This document shows, piece after piece, positions 26,601 to 34,344 of a stretch of 64,000 bases of DNA. The stretch is from Lepus europaeus. Taxonomy: Eukaryota > Chordata > Mammalia > Lagomorpha > Leporidae. Each line of letters begins with the position of its first letter. Position 1 is the first letter of the stretch. The DNA lies in assembly GCF_033115175.1 (NCBI RefSeq), contig NC_084844.1, forward strand, positions 33,513,885-33,577,884, given 5' to 3'. The notes under the pieces are model-generated. The model saw only the letters and a list, made by a program, of their open reading frames with translations. It was not told the DNA's origin and ran no database searches. The translations under genes were made by a program, and so were the position numbers.

Positions 26601-29600
26601 TGCAGGGAGAGGCAGGAGCGGCAGTGGGGAAGGGGAGAAACAAGGACCGGTGCAGGGAGAGGCAGGAGCGGCAGTGGGGAAGGGGAGAAACAAGGACCGG
26701 TGCAGGGAGAGGCAGGAGCGGCAGTGGGAGAGGGGAGAAACAAGGACCGGTGCAGGGAGAGGCAGGGGCGGCAGTGGGAGAGGGGAGAAACAAGGACCGG
26801 TGCAGGGAGAGGCAGGGGCGGCAGTGGGAGAGGGGAGAAACAAGGACCGGTGCAGGGAGAGGCAGGGGCGGCAGTGGGAGAGGGGAGAAACAAGGACCGG
26901 TGCAGGGAGAGGCAGGGGCGGCAGTGGGAGAGGGGAGAAACAAGGACCGGTGCAGGGAGAGGCAGGGGCGGCAGTGGGAGAGGGGAGAAACAAGGACCGG
27001 TGCAGGGAGAGGCAGGGGCGGCAGTGGGAGAGGGGAGAAACAAGGACCGGTGCAGGGAGAGGCAGGAGCGGCAGTGGGAGAGGGGAGAAACAAGGACCGG
27101 TGCAGGGAGAGGCAGGGGCGGCAGTGGGAGAGGGGAGAAACAAGGACCGGTGCAGGGAGAGACAGGGGTGGCAGTGGGGAAGGGTTGCTGTTCTGGGGAC
27201 AAGGAGCCAGGTCCGGCAGCTGGTTACAGGGAGAGAAGGGGCCAGGCAACGACAGCTACTACAGCTGCACTCTGCTGGGTGAGGAGACAAAGAATACTTG
27301 GAGGGGGGAGGTTTCAGTCCCATGCCTCTAGAGGGCCTTCAAGGATGCTTTCCAAAGAAGGATGTGTGTTGGAGCTGAGCTTATCTTCCTGTTAGGCCCA
27401 CAATGCTGACAAGTCCCTACCACCTGCCAAGCATTCTGCCTTGCCTGCTGATGGGAGGGAAATTCCTAAGGAATACCCAGAGCGAGCAGAAGCAACTCCC
27501 CTCCCCGCCACCAGGGAGGGGAGAGAGGGGGATCCACGCAACTGCGAGGAACCAGGGGAACCAGAAGACGCAAGGACAGCCAGGGCAGAGACAGAGGAGG
27601 CCTGGCAGACACCCGGGGGCGGGGCGGGGGGACATCTGAGAGGACAGATGGGGAAGCTGGGAAGGAGCAGTAGCCAGAGGGGGGAGCAGGACAGACCCGG
27701 AATGATGCAGAGCGACGGAGCCCTGCAGAGGCAGGGAAGACGGAGCAGAGAGAGGCTGTCTGGGGGACAGTCAAGGAGAAAAGACTGGCATATGAGGTGA
27801 GGGATGGAGTGATGGGAGGGGGAGGGGACCGCAGACGGGGACGCGGATCCCAGGACCAGCCCTTCAACATCCCACACCGCCAAGGAGCTATGCTCACATC
27901 CCCAAGAAAGGAGAACAGAGGGTGGGCACCAAGATGGAGAGACAGAGGTAAAGGATGCACCCCTGCAGGGCGGGGCCTGGAGATCTGCAGTCCACGGCAG
28001 CAGCTGCGTGGCCAAGATGGGACAGAGAATTTTCATCTCCGACCTTCGACAATCCCCAGCTCCCAAAGAATGAAGCAAGTCCAAGAGAGACAAGGTTAAC
28101 ACCCGCCCGCCTTCCCTGTTCCCAAACATCTGGCACCGGACTAGGGGGGCTTCGGGAAGGGGGGATGGGCTGAAATTTGGTATCTCAAAGGCTGGCCCTG
28201 GGCGGGGCTGCGGGTGCAAGCATGGAGTCCCGGCCCCCGCAAATAGGGCTGGCACTTACAAAGCAGCTAAGCATGGAGCAGGAGACACGGGCGGTCAGGC
28301 TCATGGTCGCGGGCGATCTGGGCCAGCGCACATGTCCCGGGAGCCGCTGCGCTGCCCGCCAGTCCCGGGCACCCGCCGCATCCCGGCTGCGGGGCCCACC
28401 AGGTGCAGCCGCGGCGGCCGGGCCTCTCCGCGGCTCCTGCGCGCCTCTCCCCTCCTCTCCACAATGGAGCGGGCCCAGCTCCGCCCTCCCGCACGAGCGC
28501 GCGAGGGAGGGGAGCTAGGAAGGCGACGAGAAGGCGGAGGCAGGGGTGGGGCAGCTCCACGAGGGCCCCGCCCACAGCCCCAGGCTCCTCCCCCCTGCAG
28601 CCCCAGGGCGGGGTAGGAGGGTATCCCGAGGACCATCCAGGGCCCTTCAGGAGTCTGGACCGGAGAGGGGGAGGCTCAGATGAACGACCCCACGCCCCTC
28701 TCCCCACACAGCCGTCCCCACGCCTTCCCAAAAGTCTGCTCTGGATCCCCGGAGGGAGCTCCTTGCCTATCTTCACTTGGCACCCCGTCTGTTTCTGTGC
28801 CCCCTCCATCCCTTCCAAAGTACCCCGTACCCTGACCCTGCGTATCTGTGTCCTCCAAGCCCTTGACCTCATTAAGCTCTTTTTGCCCCTTGGAATGGAC
28901 ATTGGTTTGGTGCCCTATTAGTCATTTCACTTCTCAAAGGGAATCCACTGAGGTTTTTATTCCAACACCCTTGCCCAGCCCTACCCCTTTGGCCCCGTGT
29001 CTCCTGTATTTCACAGCCTCTGAACTCCGGGAAAGAAAAAAAAATCCTTATTGGAGAAAGAATTTCTTAGGCTGGGAAAGAGGAGAATGGGAATTATGCG
29101 CCACAGAAGCTGTAGGAAAACAAAACTTGAAACCCAGGCATAAGGGCTGGAGGGAGCTGGGGAGAGGCCCAAGGAATAAGGTACTCAAGAAATCACAGAG
29201 GAGCTGGCTTGGAGCCCCAGCCTTGTGCCTGGTGACTTTCAGAAACCAGGGCTTTTGTTTTACTTGGGGAGGGGGGTGCAAAGGGGAGAAAACCTGACAT
29301 TTTATTAAATATTTTCTATGAGCCAAGCAGTTTCCAGCATTACCTCACTAAGACCTTTCGACCCTGTAAGAAATACGTTGTACCCTGTTTTAACAAGGGC
29401 AGCTTCAGGCTTACAGAGAAGGAGTGCACTTACTTTATGCAATGGCACTGCCAGATTTGGAAGGAGATGAGGCCAACTCTGGGTGTCACAGAAGAGAAGG
29501 AGAGGCGCTATCAGTTGGTGGGGGTCAGGGCCAGAGACTTTCTAAGAAGAAACCAGATCTATGTGCATACACAGCATGTCTATGGCAGGAAGGGTGGGAG

Positions 29601-31940
29601 GCAGGGAATCCCTGACCAACTGGGTTCTTTACCCTGCTTCTAAGCACAAGGGACACGTGAAAGAAAACTGATAAGATGCAGCCAGGTTGAGGGGCTGGTC
29701 TGGGCAGGCCCTGCAGCTCTCTCACTGCTTCTCCCTCCTAGCTCCCAGGAGTCAACCTGAACTTGAGATGAAGGGCAGTCAAGGAACGGAAAGTTTACTG
29801 GATCATGCAAAACCACCCTAGAAACATTCTGGGCACCTTGTGGATGTCACCCTGCTAGATGTCATTCAGCTGTTGCCTGCGCTGACATTCCAGACAAGCA
29901 ACCTGCAGCTGGAGAGGTGCCACCGTCTTTGTAGAGTCACTCCCAACCCAGTTCCTATGAGGGGTCAAGGCACCGACCAGAAGTCCAAGGATCTTGAGAT
30001 AAAGAAGCTCTAGTTTCTCAGAACACAACATAAGAGATCTGGAGGCTGATGTTGTGGTACAGTGGGTTAAGCTGCCACTTGCAATGCCAGTATCCCATAT
30101 TGGAGTGCCAGTTGAGTCCTGACTACTCCGCTTCCAATTGAGTTGATGCACCTGGGAAAGCAGTGGATGACAGCCCAAGTCCTTGGGCCCCTGCCACCCA
30201 TGTGGGAGACCCGGATGCAGTTCTTGATCCAGGCTTTGGTCTGGCCCAGCCCTAGCTGTTGCAGCCATTTGGAGAGTGAACCAGCTGATGGAAGATCTGC
30301 TACTTCTCTTGCCTTTCAAATAAAGAAAGAAATCTTTATTTAAAAATAAAAGAACAAAGAGTTTACCAGGGACCCAAGGAAAGCAAAAGGGGGACTCTTA
30401 CAAAGGGCTGAAAGTCAGTGCTGTGTAGGTAGGGAGGGAAGGTGTGGCAGAGCACATGCAAAAAAGACTTCTGGAGGTTTGTGGTCCTAGGGCTGTGTGA
30501 ACCTGTTTAGGAACCGAACAGAATAGCTTGGAGCTCAAGGTCCAGGAGGCGTTAAGGCAACTTCACAGAGACAGACACAGGATTATGGAAAACACAACGG
30601 TCTGGGGAAAGAAAGTACTCACCATTCTACCGTGGTGAGGGTCCTGGCTGCCTGCTTCTCACTACAAGGAGACAGAGAAGTGGATATGTAAAAAGCACCA
30701 CTAACATCAGCATAGAATCAACAAATACCACACCTGTACCCCAGAACTTTCTTACGACTCTTACTCCCCTCCCTCACGGAGAATCCAGTTCCCCCCAAGT
30801 CACCTTGCCAGGTGGAGGCAATGATAGCGACTCGGGGAGAAAGCCACAAGTGACCCTGCAGCGTGCGAAGTCAGCCACAAAGCCGTGCAGCAGGAAGGAG
30901 CACCATTCAAGACCATGCAGCAGGACGCAAGAATCCTGTGCCCTGACCCCAGAGGAGAAGAGCACTCCAAAATCTGTCTCTTGTAGGAGAGCAGAAGAAA
31001 ACAGCAACTCTGAAGCAACAAGGGCTGCCCAGCTGGGGCTCCTTTTTAGCCCTGGTGAATGCACAAATCCCTAAGACTGCTCTGCCGGCCTCTGGGTCTG
31101 GGAGCAGCATCCACCAGACCTGTTTACTGGGGGCAGAGTCCAGAGCAGAGGACAAGAGGGAGGGGACCACAACCTGTGATAAGGGAGCAGCAGGGTTGGA
31201 CGGGACCTGCTGAGTGTACTTGACAAAAAGTGGGGTGGAGGTTATGGGGAGGCGGCCACACAACGGCGACAGGATCGGGCCACCCCAGGCTTCTGCATCA
31301 GTATCTGCCAAATGGGTCCAAGTAACAAGGATTTCAAAACAGGGCCTCCGAGGCCCACTTGGGAGCCAGGCCCAGGTCTCACTCACACTTTCCTTCATGC
31401 CTGCTACGCTCAGGAGCAGTGCAGCGGAGACCCGCGGGAGGCGGCAGGAATGAAAGCCTCCATCTGTGCTCCTGCCCACCTCCTTGTTCACGGTTCCCTT
31501 TTCCCCGGCCCACCCTCCCTCACGGGGGAGCCCGCAAGCTGCAAGCCAGAGGTGCTGCCTCACCGCCCACTGGCGCGCAGCCGCAGGGTAAAGGAGGCAG
31601 GGAAGAAGGGACAAGGGCCAGGCCTGGGTGGCCGGAGGCTTCCAGGTCCTCCTTTTCTGGTCCCAGGGGACGGGCCAGGCTGGCAGGGGAGCCCAGGTGC
31701 CCAGGTTCTAGGGGCGGAGCCTAAAGGCTCGGAGGCGGGGCACCGAATGACAGAAGGCGGGACTCGAGAAAGGCGGTGGGGGCCGAGGCGGGGCCAGGCA
31801 AGACCGGGTCGTTGCATTCCCAGGTTGGCAGTGCACGGGGCACGGTGACTCACCCAGGCGGCGTCCGCCCGACCCTCCGAGGCCGCGCTCTCACCACTTC
31901 CGTCTCCTGCAGCTGCTGAGACCGCGCAGCTCGGACCCCA
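6545..31940 (-). CDS. MTMR4: MTMR4, myotubularin-related phosphatase 4 (complete gene; 18 coding exons incl. ATG exon)
   Basis: MTMR4 removes the 3-phosphate from PI(3)P and PI(3,5)P2 on endosomes. Coding parts on the minus strand, in transcript order: 30625-30623 (ATG), 26210-26121, 25785-25669, 25091-25009, 23353-23193, 23077-22981, 22809-22696, 20152-19956, 19700-19572, 18766-18655, 18148-17953, 17739-17554, 17474-17304, 17153-16999, 13129-11728, 9436-9326, 9101-9013, 8792-8615. All junctions have GT/AG sites and keep frame. The product is 1196 residues, close to the 1195 I recall for human. Domains: GRAM about 30-155; phosphatase with HCSDGWDRT at 406-414 (Cys407, Arg413); disordered region 604-1000; PPLY at 1006-1009, a Nedd4-type WW ligand; coiled coil about 1026-1055; FYVE about 1109-1175. 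No frameshift or stop is seen. Feature limits include the 3' UTR and the estimated first-exon position. Confidence 0.95.
6563..6568 (-). terminator. MTMR4: MTMR4 poly(A) signal AATAAA
   Basis: The minus strand reads GAAATAAAATCT here, followed by a CT-rich stretch. Cleavage would fall near 6545, under 1 kb upstream of the HSF5 ATG. Confidence 0.75.
8615..9436 (-). CDS. MTMR4: MTMR4 last three coding exons, FYVE domain and stop
   Basis: Exons 9436-9326, 9101-9013 and 8792-8615 encode an acidic linker ([17 protein letters not shown]), then a FYVE zinc finger: WVPDH, C-x2-C pairs and the basic RRHHCR motif that contacts PI(3)P. The RRHHCR arginine codon is split across the last intron (AG|A). 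The protein ends KKPIATASS with the stop codon at 8617-8615. All the cysteines expected for two zinc sites are present. Confidence 0.94.
9455..9690 (+). repeat. MIR-like remnant
   Basis: Contains the MIR-type series: tactacgtgtcagatattgt, then ccccattttataaata and cagagaaagctaag. Lies in the MTMR4 intron just upstream of the FYVE exons. Confidence 0.65.
9733..10059 (-). mobile_element. CSINE
   Basis: Reverse-oriented: aagatttatttattatttatttgaaa at the left, ctggcccc at the right. Confidence 0.9.
10075..10272. mobile_element. hAT-type MER DNA transposon remnant
   Basis: Starts with the terminal sequence aggagctggcaaactatggcc and keeps internal matches to the same family (tggaacacagtagcgttcatt, atggctgcttctgcactata). 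Related to the interrupted copy at 20.5-21.7 kb, in opposite orientation. Confidence 0.6.
10575..10886 (-). mobile_element. CSINE
   Basis: Reverse-oriented full-length copy, head-to-head with the plus-strand copy that starts 26 bases to its right. Confidence 0.9.
10912..11223 (+). mobile_element. CSINE
   Basis: Plus-strand copy with an interrupted tail (caaattaatttatacatataaataaatct). Forms an inverted pair with the preceding element. Confidence 0.9.
11240..11660 (+). repeat. L2-like LINE remnant
   Basis: The tail reads tagcccaagcacctaaccca, then tggcaggttcctaatgaacg, the diverged L2 3' end. It finishes about 70 bases short of the large MTMR4 exon. Confidence 0.6.
11728..13129 (-). CDS. MTMR4: MTMR4 large exon: disordered region, PPxY and coiled coil
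   Basis: At 1402 bases this is much the longest exon of the gene and encodes residues 604-1071. Most of it is Ser/Pro/Gln-rich and probably disordered. Near the end are PPLY (1006-1009), which in this family binds WW domains of Nedd4-type ubiquitin ligases, and a heptad-like segment from [20 protein letters not shown] to LQMRLDIRH. The exon ends in the acidic run DYEDDF before donor GTAAGTA. Confidence 0.93.
13470..13640 (+). repeat. MIR-like remnant
   Basis: Contains the MIR core order: gattagctatgactac, catttaacttctcagat and tttatgaaatagtagg. Confidence 0.6.
13640..15700. other. MTMR4 intron (between exons at 16999 and 13129), left part
   Basis: Diverged MIR and L2-like pieces (about 14040-14130 and 15070-15480) but no exon-like frame with splice sites. 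Confidence 0.5.
15702..16039 (+). mobile_element. CSINE
   Basis: Starts gggtgggcgttgggcacagc, has the cagcaggttaag head variant, and ends ctcaaataaataaatatatttt. Confidence 0.88.
16040..16998. other. MTMR4 intron, no recognisable element
   Basis: AT-rich sequence without SINEs or recognisable coding frames, up to the exon starting at 16999. Confidence 0.5.
17953..18148 (-). CDS. MTMR4: MTMR4 exon carrying the phosphatase active site
   Basis: This 196-base exon encodes residues about 369-433. It includes the P-loop HCSDGWDRT, with nucleophile Cys407 and Arg413 of the CX5R signature shared by catalytically active myotubularins. Inactive myotubularin relatives lack these residues, so this copy should be an active enzyme. 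The donor is GAG|GTATTTAG, a weaker +4/+5 context than the neighbouring exons. Confidence 0.95.
19013..19302 (+). mobile_element. Tigger-type DNA transposon remnant
   Basis: The left end reads gtccctcccttatttgtggt, then gttttgctttccacggtttc, and the right end ccactgggcgtctcggataa. Together with tgttgttaatctcttactgtg in between, these match the short non-autonomous Tigger (pogo-like) pattern. Confidence 0.75.
19352..19480 (+). repeat. MIR-like remnant
   Basis: Contains atcatcctaacaattttgta, tttcacagatgagaagag and catagctaataagtg, the order of a MIR 3' half. Confidence 0.55.
20635..20946 (+). mobile_element. CSINE (1 of 3 in tandem)
   Basis: Head ggccagtgctgtggtatagc, tail caaataaataaataaatattt. 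Confidence 0.92.
20957..21288 (+). mobile_element. CSINE (2 of 3), with target-site duplication
   Basis: Close to consensus. Flanked on both sides by gtaaaaactggg, so it inserted between the other two copies. Confidence 0.93.
21299..21628 (+). mobile_element. CSINE (3 of 3)
   Basis: More diverged head (gggacaggcattatagcaac), tail aagtaaataaataaataaat. Confidence 0.9.
21758..22090 (-). mobile_element. young CSINE subfamily copy with target-site duplication
   Basis: Ends in the sharply preserved complement of the head (cacggcgccggcc) and carries the ggacaggcaaagtggatagt tail variant. It is bounded by near-identical agtgtttcttt repeats, suggesting a recent insertion. Confidence 0.92.
22112..22432 (+). 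mobile_element. CSINE
   Basis: Starts aggaatggactttgtggtac and ends caaacaaataaatatttttaa. Followed by duplicated tail units. Confidence 0.88.
22425..22590 (+). repeat. tandemly duplicated CSINE tail
   Basis: A unit of about 63 bases (attattt-ata-ttcacttcct, ctctccttgttgttctgcct, ttcaaa-aaataaa) occurs twice, with a third partial start. It is made of SINE 3' sequence plus a few bases of flank. Confidence 0.85.
24240..24720 (+). repeat. L2 LINE remnant
   Basis: Matches the L2 3' order: atcagatcacgtcgctcctg, cagggcctctgcgccggctg, tagcacgctcttccccc, then a cttcccctgtag-type end. A further L2-like tail lies at about 23690-23850. Confidence 0.65.
25240..25430 (+). repeat. MIR-like remnant
   Basis: Contains caaggttacagagctgggga and the surrounding MIR order. 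Lies in an MTMR4 intron. Confidence 0.55.
26491..27190. repeat. 50-bp minisatellite, 14 copies, in MTMR4 intron 1
   Basis: Units beginning caaggaccggtgcagggaga start exactly every 50 bases from 26491 to 27141. The unit is about 82% purine on the plus strand. Copies differ at a few positions: gcaggAgcgg or gcaggGgcgg, gtgggAGagg or gtgggGAagg, and gaGGcagg or gaGAcagg. Copies 6 to 11 (26741-27040) are identical to one another. The last copy decays into agggttgctg. Because 50 is not a multiple of three and the unit lacks stops, all six frames stay open across the array. Confidence 0.97.
27190..28189. other. purine-rich MTMR4 intron 1 sequence next to the minisatellite
   Basis: This part of the intron is G/A-rich on the plus strand and contains many gggag and aggag motifs but no SINE. 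It leaves a 287-codon minus-strand frame open (27392-28255) that has no recognisable domain. I treat it as non-coding intron. Confidence 0.6.
28190..28620. promoter_or_regulatory. MTMR4: internal CpG island, probable alternative MTMR4 promoter
   Basis: A compact CpG-dense block surrounds the alternative first coding exon (28260-28304) and contains several GGGCGG-type sites. The coincidence of CpG density, a good-context ATG and a strong donor suggests a true promoter rather than intronic GC enrichment. Confidence 0.6.
28260..28304 (-). CDS. MTMR4: alternative MTMR4 first coding exon
   Basis: Inside a separate CpG island, an ATG at 28304 opens [15 protein letters not shown] and meets a strong donor (TTT|GTAAGTGCC) in the same phase as the shared exon at 26210. 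A second in-frame ATG lies at 28274. The ATG at 28304 has A at -3, a good initiation context. The spliced form would replace the initiator Met of the standard protein with 15 residues, giving 1210 residues. The splice geometry is seen directly; use of this start is inferred, and no transcript was checked. Confidence 0.6.
28640..30030. other. MTMR4 intron between the two candidate first exons
   Basis: Mostly unique sequence, with a MIR-like remnant at about 29300-29450. No further exon is recognisable. Confidence 0.5.
30040..30347 (+). mobile_element. CSINE
   Basis: Starts ggaggctgatgttgtggtac and ends caaataaagaaagaaatcttt. It lies 276 bases left of the ATG-terminal MTMR4 exon. Confidence 0.9.
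30623..30661 (-). CDS. MTMR4: MTMR4 exon ending in the start codon
   Basis: A 39-base exon with a clean acceptor (CTTGTAG before 30661) and donor (ATG|GTGAGTAC). Its last three bases are an ATG that joins GGT GAG GAA at 26210, giving [11 protein letters not shown], the N-terminus I recall for human and mouse MTMR4. Everything upstream of the ATG in the exon is 5' UTR. It presumably receives a non-coding exon from the CpG island near 31.9 kb. Confidence 0.85.
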
Positions 31941-32420
31941 CCGCGGCGCCCCTCGCTCTAACCAATCGTATTTCTGGCCTGTACCCGTCCTGGCCAATGG
32001 CCACACTAAGTCCCGCCCTGCCCCCACCACGCAGCCGCCGCCCTCACCCTCCACGTCGCTCATTGGCCAAGAAGGGCAGACGCCCTCCCAGTCTTTGCCC
32101 TATCGGGTGCCGGAAGACAAGACTATACCCGGAGGGAGGAGGCGCAGCGCCGGAGAGGGAACGCGACCAATGGGAAATCACAGCGCGTCCCTGCGGCAGC
32201 CAATGGAAGAGCAGCAAGAATGGGGGAGGGGCGGGCTGGCTACAGCTCCGGGGGCCGGAAGTGGGGGCGTCCTGTCGCCTACTGGTAGTGCGATTGGAGG
32301 CGGGGCATCACGGGACCCGGGCCTTACAGTAGCTTCCGGCGACAGCCCCGCCCTAGGGGTGCTTCTTAAATAGAACCCCGGTGGAACCTCGGCTTCTTGT
32401 TTTGGTTTCGCTGCCGCCGT
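31540..32420. promoter_or_regulatory. MTMR4: CpG-island promoter of MTMR4 with six CCAAT boxes
   Basis: A CpG-rich block containing CCAAT boxes at 31962, 31994, 32167 and 32200 on the plus strand and at 32062 and 32293 on the minus strand. Two good minus-strand donors lie just inside it: GAAGTG|GTGAGAGC (exon edge 31895) and GCCTGG|GTGAGTCAC (exon edge 31854). Either could end the non-coding MTMR4 exon 1. CCAAT boxes in both orientations without a TATA box for MTMR4 fit an NF-Y-driven, often bidirectional, housekeeping promoter. Confidence 0.75.
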
Positions 32421-33280
32421 CCGGTCCTAAAGCCAGAATGAAAGAGAAAGCCGCAAGCTGAGTCGGGGGATGCTCGGTCTTGGTCTTCTCCGTGTGGCGG
32501 CGCCCGGTTCCTCCAACCCTCACGTGTTATCGGAGGACGACCTCGGCCTCCCGTCCTGAGCGAAGATCTCTCACCCGAGGGGGAAGCTGGATCGGAGACT
32601 GCCGTTAGCTAGCCGCAGCCCCCTGGTCTGTCAGAGGAGGGGGAACAGGACTGTCCCGGAGCTCGGCTCGTCGTCCCTCCTTTCCCAGCGCGGGCCACGG
32701 GAACGGAGTGTGGCCGCTGGAGGCCGCCGTGGCCTCGAGATACCACCAGCCCCACAGAAGCGTAGGGCAGCCGATTCGGAGCCTCGGCTCCGAAGTGGGC
32801 CCGAACGCTCTAATACCAGGCCTGGGACGAGTGTCCCCACGTATCTCTGTTTATAGAGCATTGGAATTTGTAGCACAATTGGTAAGGTCCAGGAAGACCG
32901 GAACCTTGCCTGTGTTCGCTACTTTTTAACTCCAGGGTCTAGAACAAATACATCCTGTCCTATGCTTCGTATTTCAATAGATACTGGACTCTAGGACAAT
33001 GAATGTGCTTTTATTCATTGCAAGCATTTATGATAGTGTTTATGCATTTGTTTAGTGGTGCATCACAGGATTCCTGATGTGGAAATTCAATTCTGCATAT
33101 CTTTTCCCAGATGAGAGGAAATAGGAGATTTCATCTGCTTAATACCTGTTTTCCCAAAGACAGGTATCATATCCAAAACGGCTACATAACGGAGGCTACT
33201 ATGGGAAAGATGGATAAAGGTCCGGGCTCCAAATAGAAGCACGACAAATACTGTCACTAAAAATGGCCAGGCTGGATTCT
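32420..33280. other. region right of the MTMR4 promoter, possible divergent non-coding transcript
   Basis: GC-rich at first (to about 32.85 kb), then ordinary AT-rich sequence. A TATA-like cttaaatag at about 32366 precedes a GC-rich leader on the plus strand. No frame longer than 81 codons is present and none resembles a known protein. Confidence 0.4.
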
Positions 33281-33795
<515 letters not shown>

Positions 33796-33844
33796 TGGAA
33801 GATGGCGGTGCCACCTGAAAGGAAGTCTTTTTCATGTTTGTTTT

Positions 33845-34168
33845 CACTTGCCTTGAAAGAAGTGGAGCAAGGGAGGAGAGGAGAGGGGAGAGAAAAGGAG
33901 AGATCTTCCATCCTGAGTCAGTCCCCAGATGCCCGAAAAAGCCAGTAGTGGGGCAGGCCAAAGCCAGGAGCCTGGAACTCCATCCGGGTCTCCCACATAG
34001 GTGGCAGGAGCCCGAGTACTTGGAGCCATCATCATCTGCTGCCTCTCAGGTTGCATTAGCGTGAAGCTGGATCAGAAGCAGAAGTGCCAGGGCTCTACAT
34101 GGCACTCCAATATGGCACGTGGGCATCCCAAGTGGCAGCTTAACCCGCTGTGCCACAAAGCCTGCCCC
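33845..34168 (-). mobile_element. CSINE
   Basis: Reverse-oriented copy without a clear poly(A) end. It sits between the RPL21 pseudogene and the SEPTIN4 poly(A) site. Confidence 0.82.
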
Positions 34169-34344
34169 CAGGTTGGATTCTGAGGAAAGACTGTGAACCC
34201 TGCCGTGGGCAGCACAAACTGCCTCCCCCACCGCCGCGGCCTTTCCTTCCCTGCTAGATGCCAGAAATCAGCATCCTCCTCCATCGACCTTTCCAAACAG
34301 TGCTAGGACCTTGGCCTCAGGAGGTGGTGAGGACACAGACAGGG

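Noticed and set aside
26491-27190. CRISPR-like array
   Set aside because: Direct 50-bp units follow each other without spacers, in a mammalian intron, and no cas genes exist.
26175-27395. Six long frames (260-406 codons) over the minisatellite
   Set aside because: They result from a stop-free 50-bp repeat read in every phase. They have no start context, splice pattern or recognisable protein.
27392-28255. 287-codon minus-strand frame in MTMR4 intron 1
   Set aside because: Lies in purine-biased intron between mapped exons; composition is Pro/Ser/Leu-rich and no domain or conserved motif is seen.
31560-32063. 167-codon minus-strand frame in the MTMR4 promoter
   Set aside because: CpG-island chance frame crossing likely 5' UTR donors.
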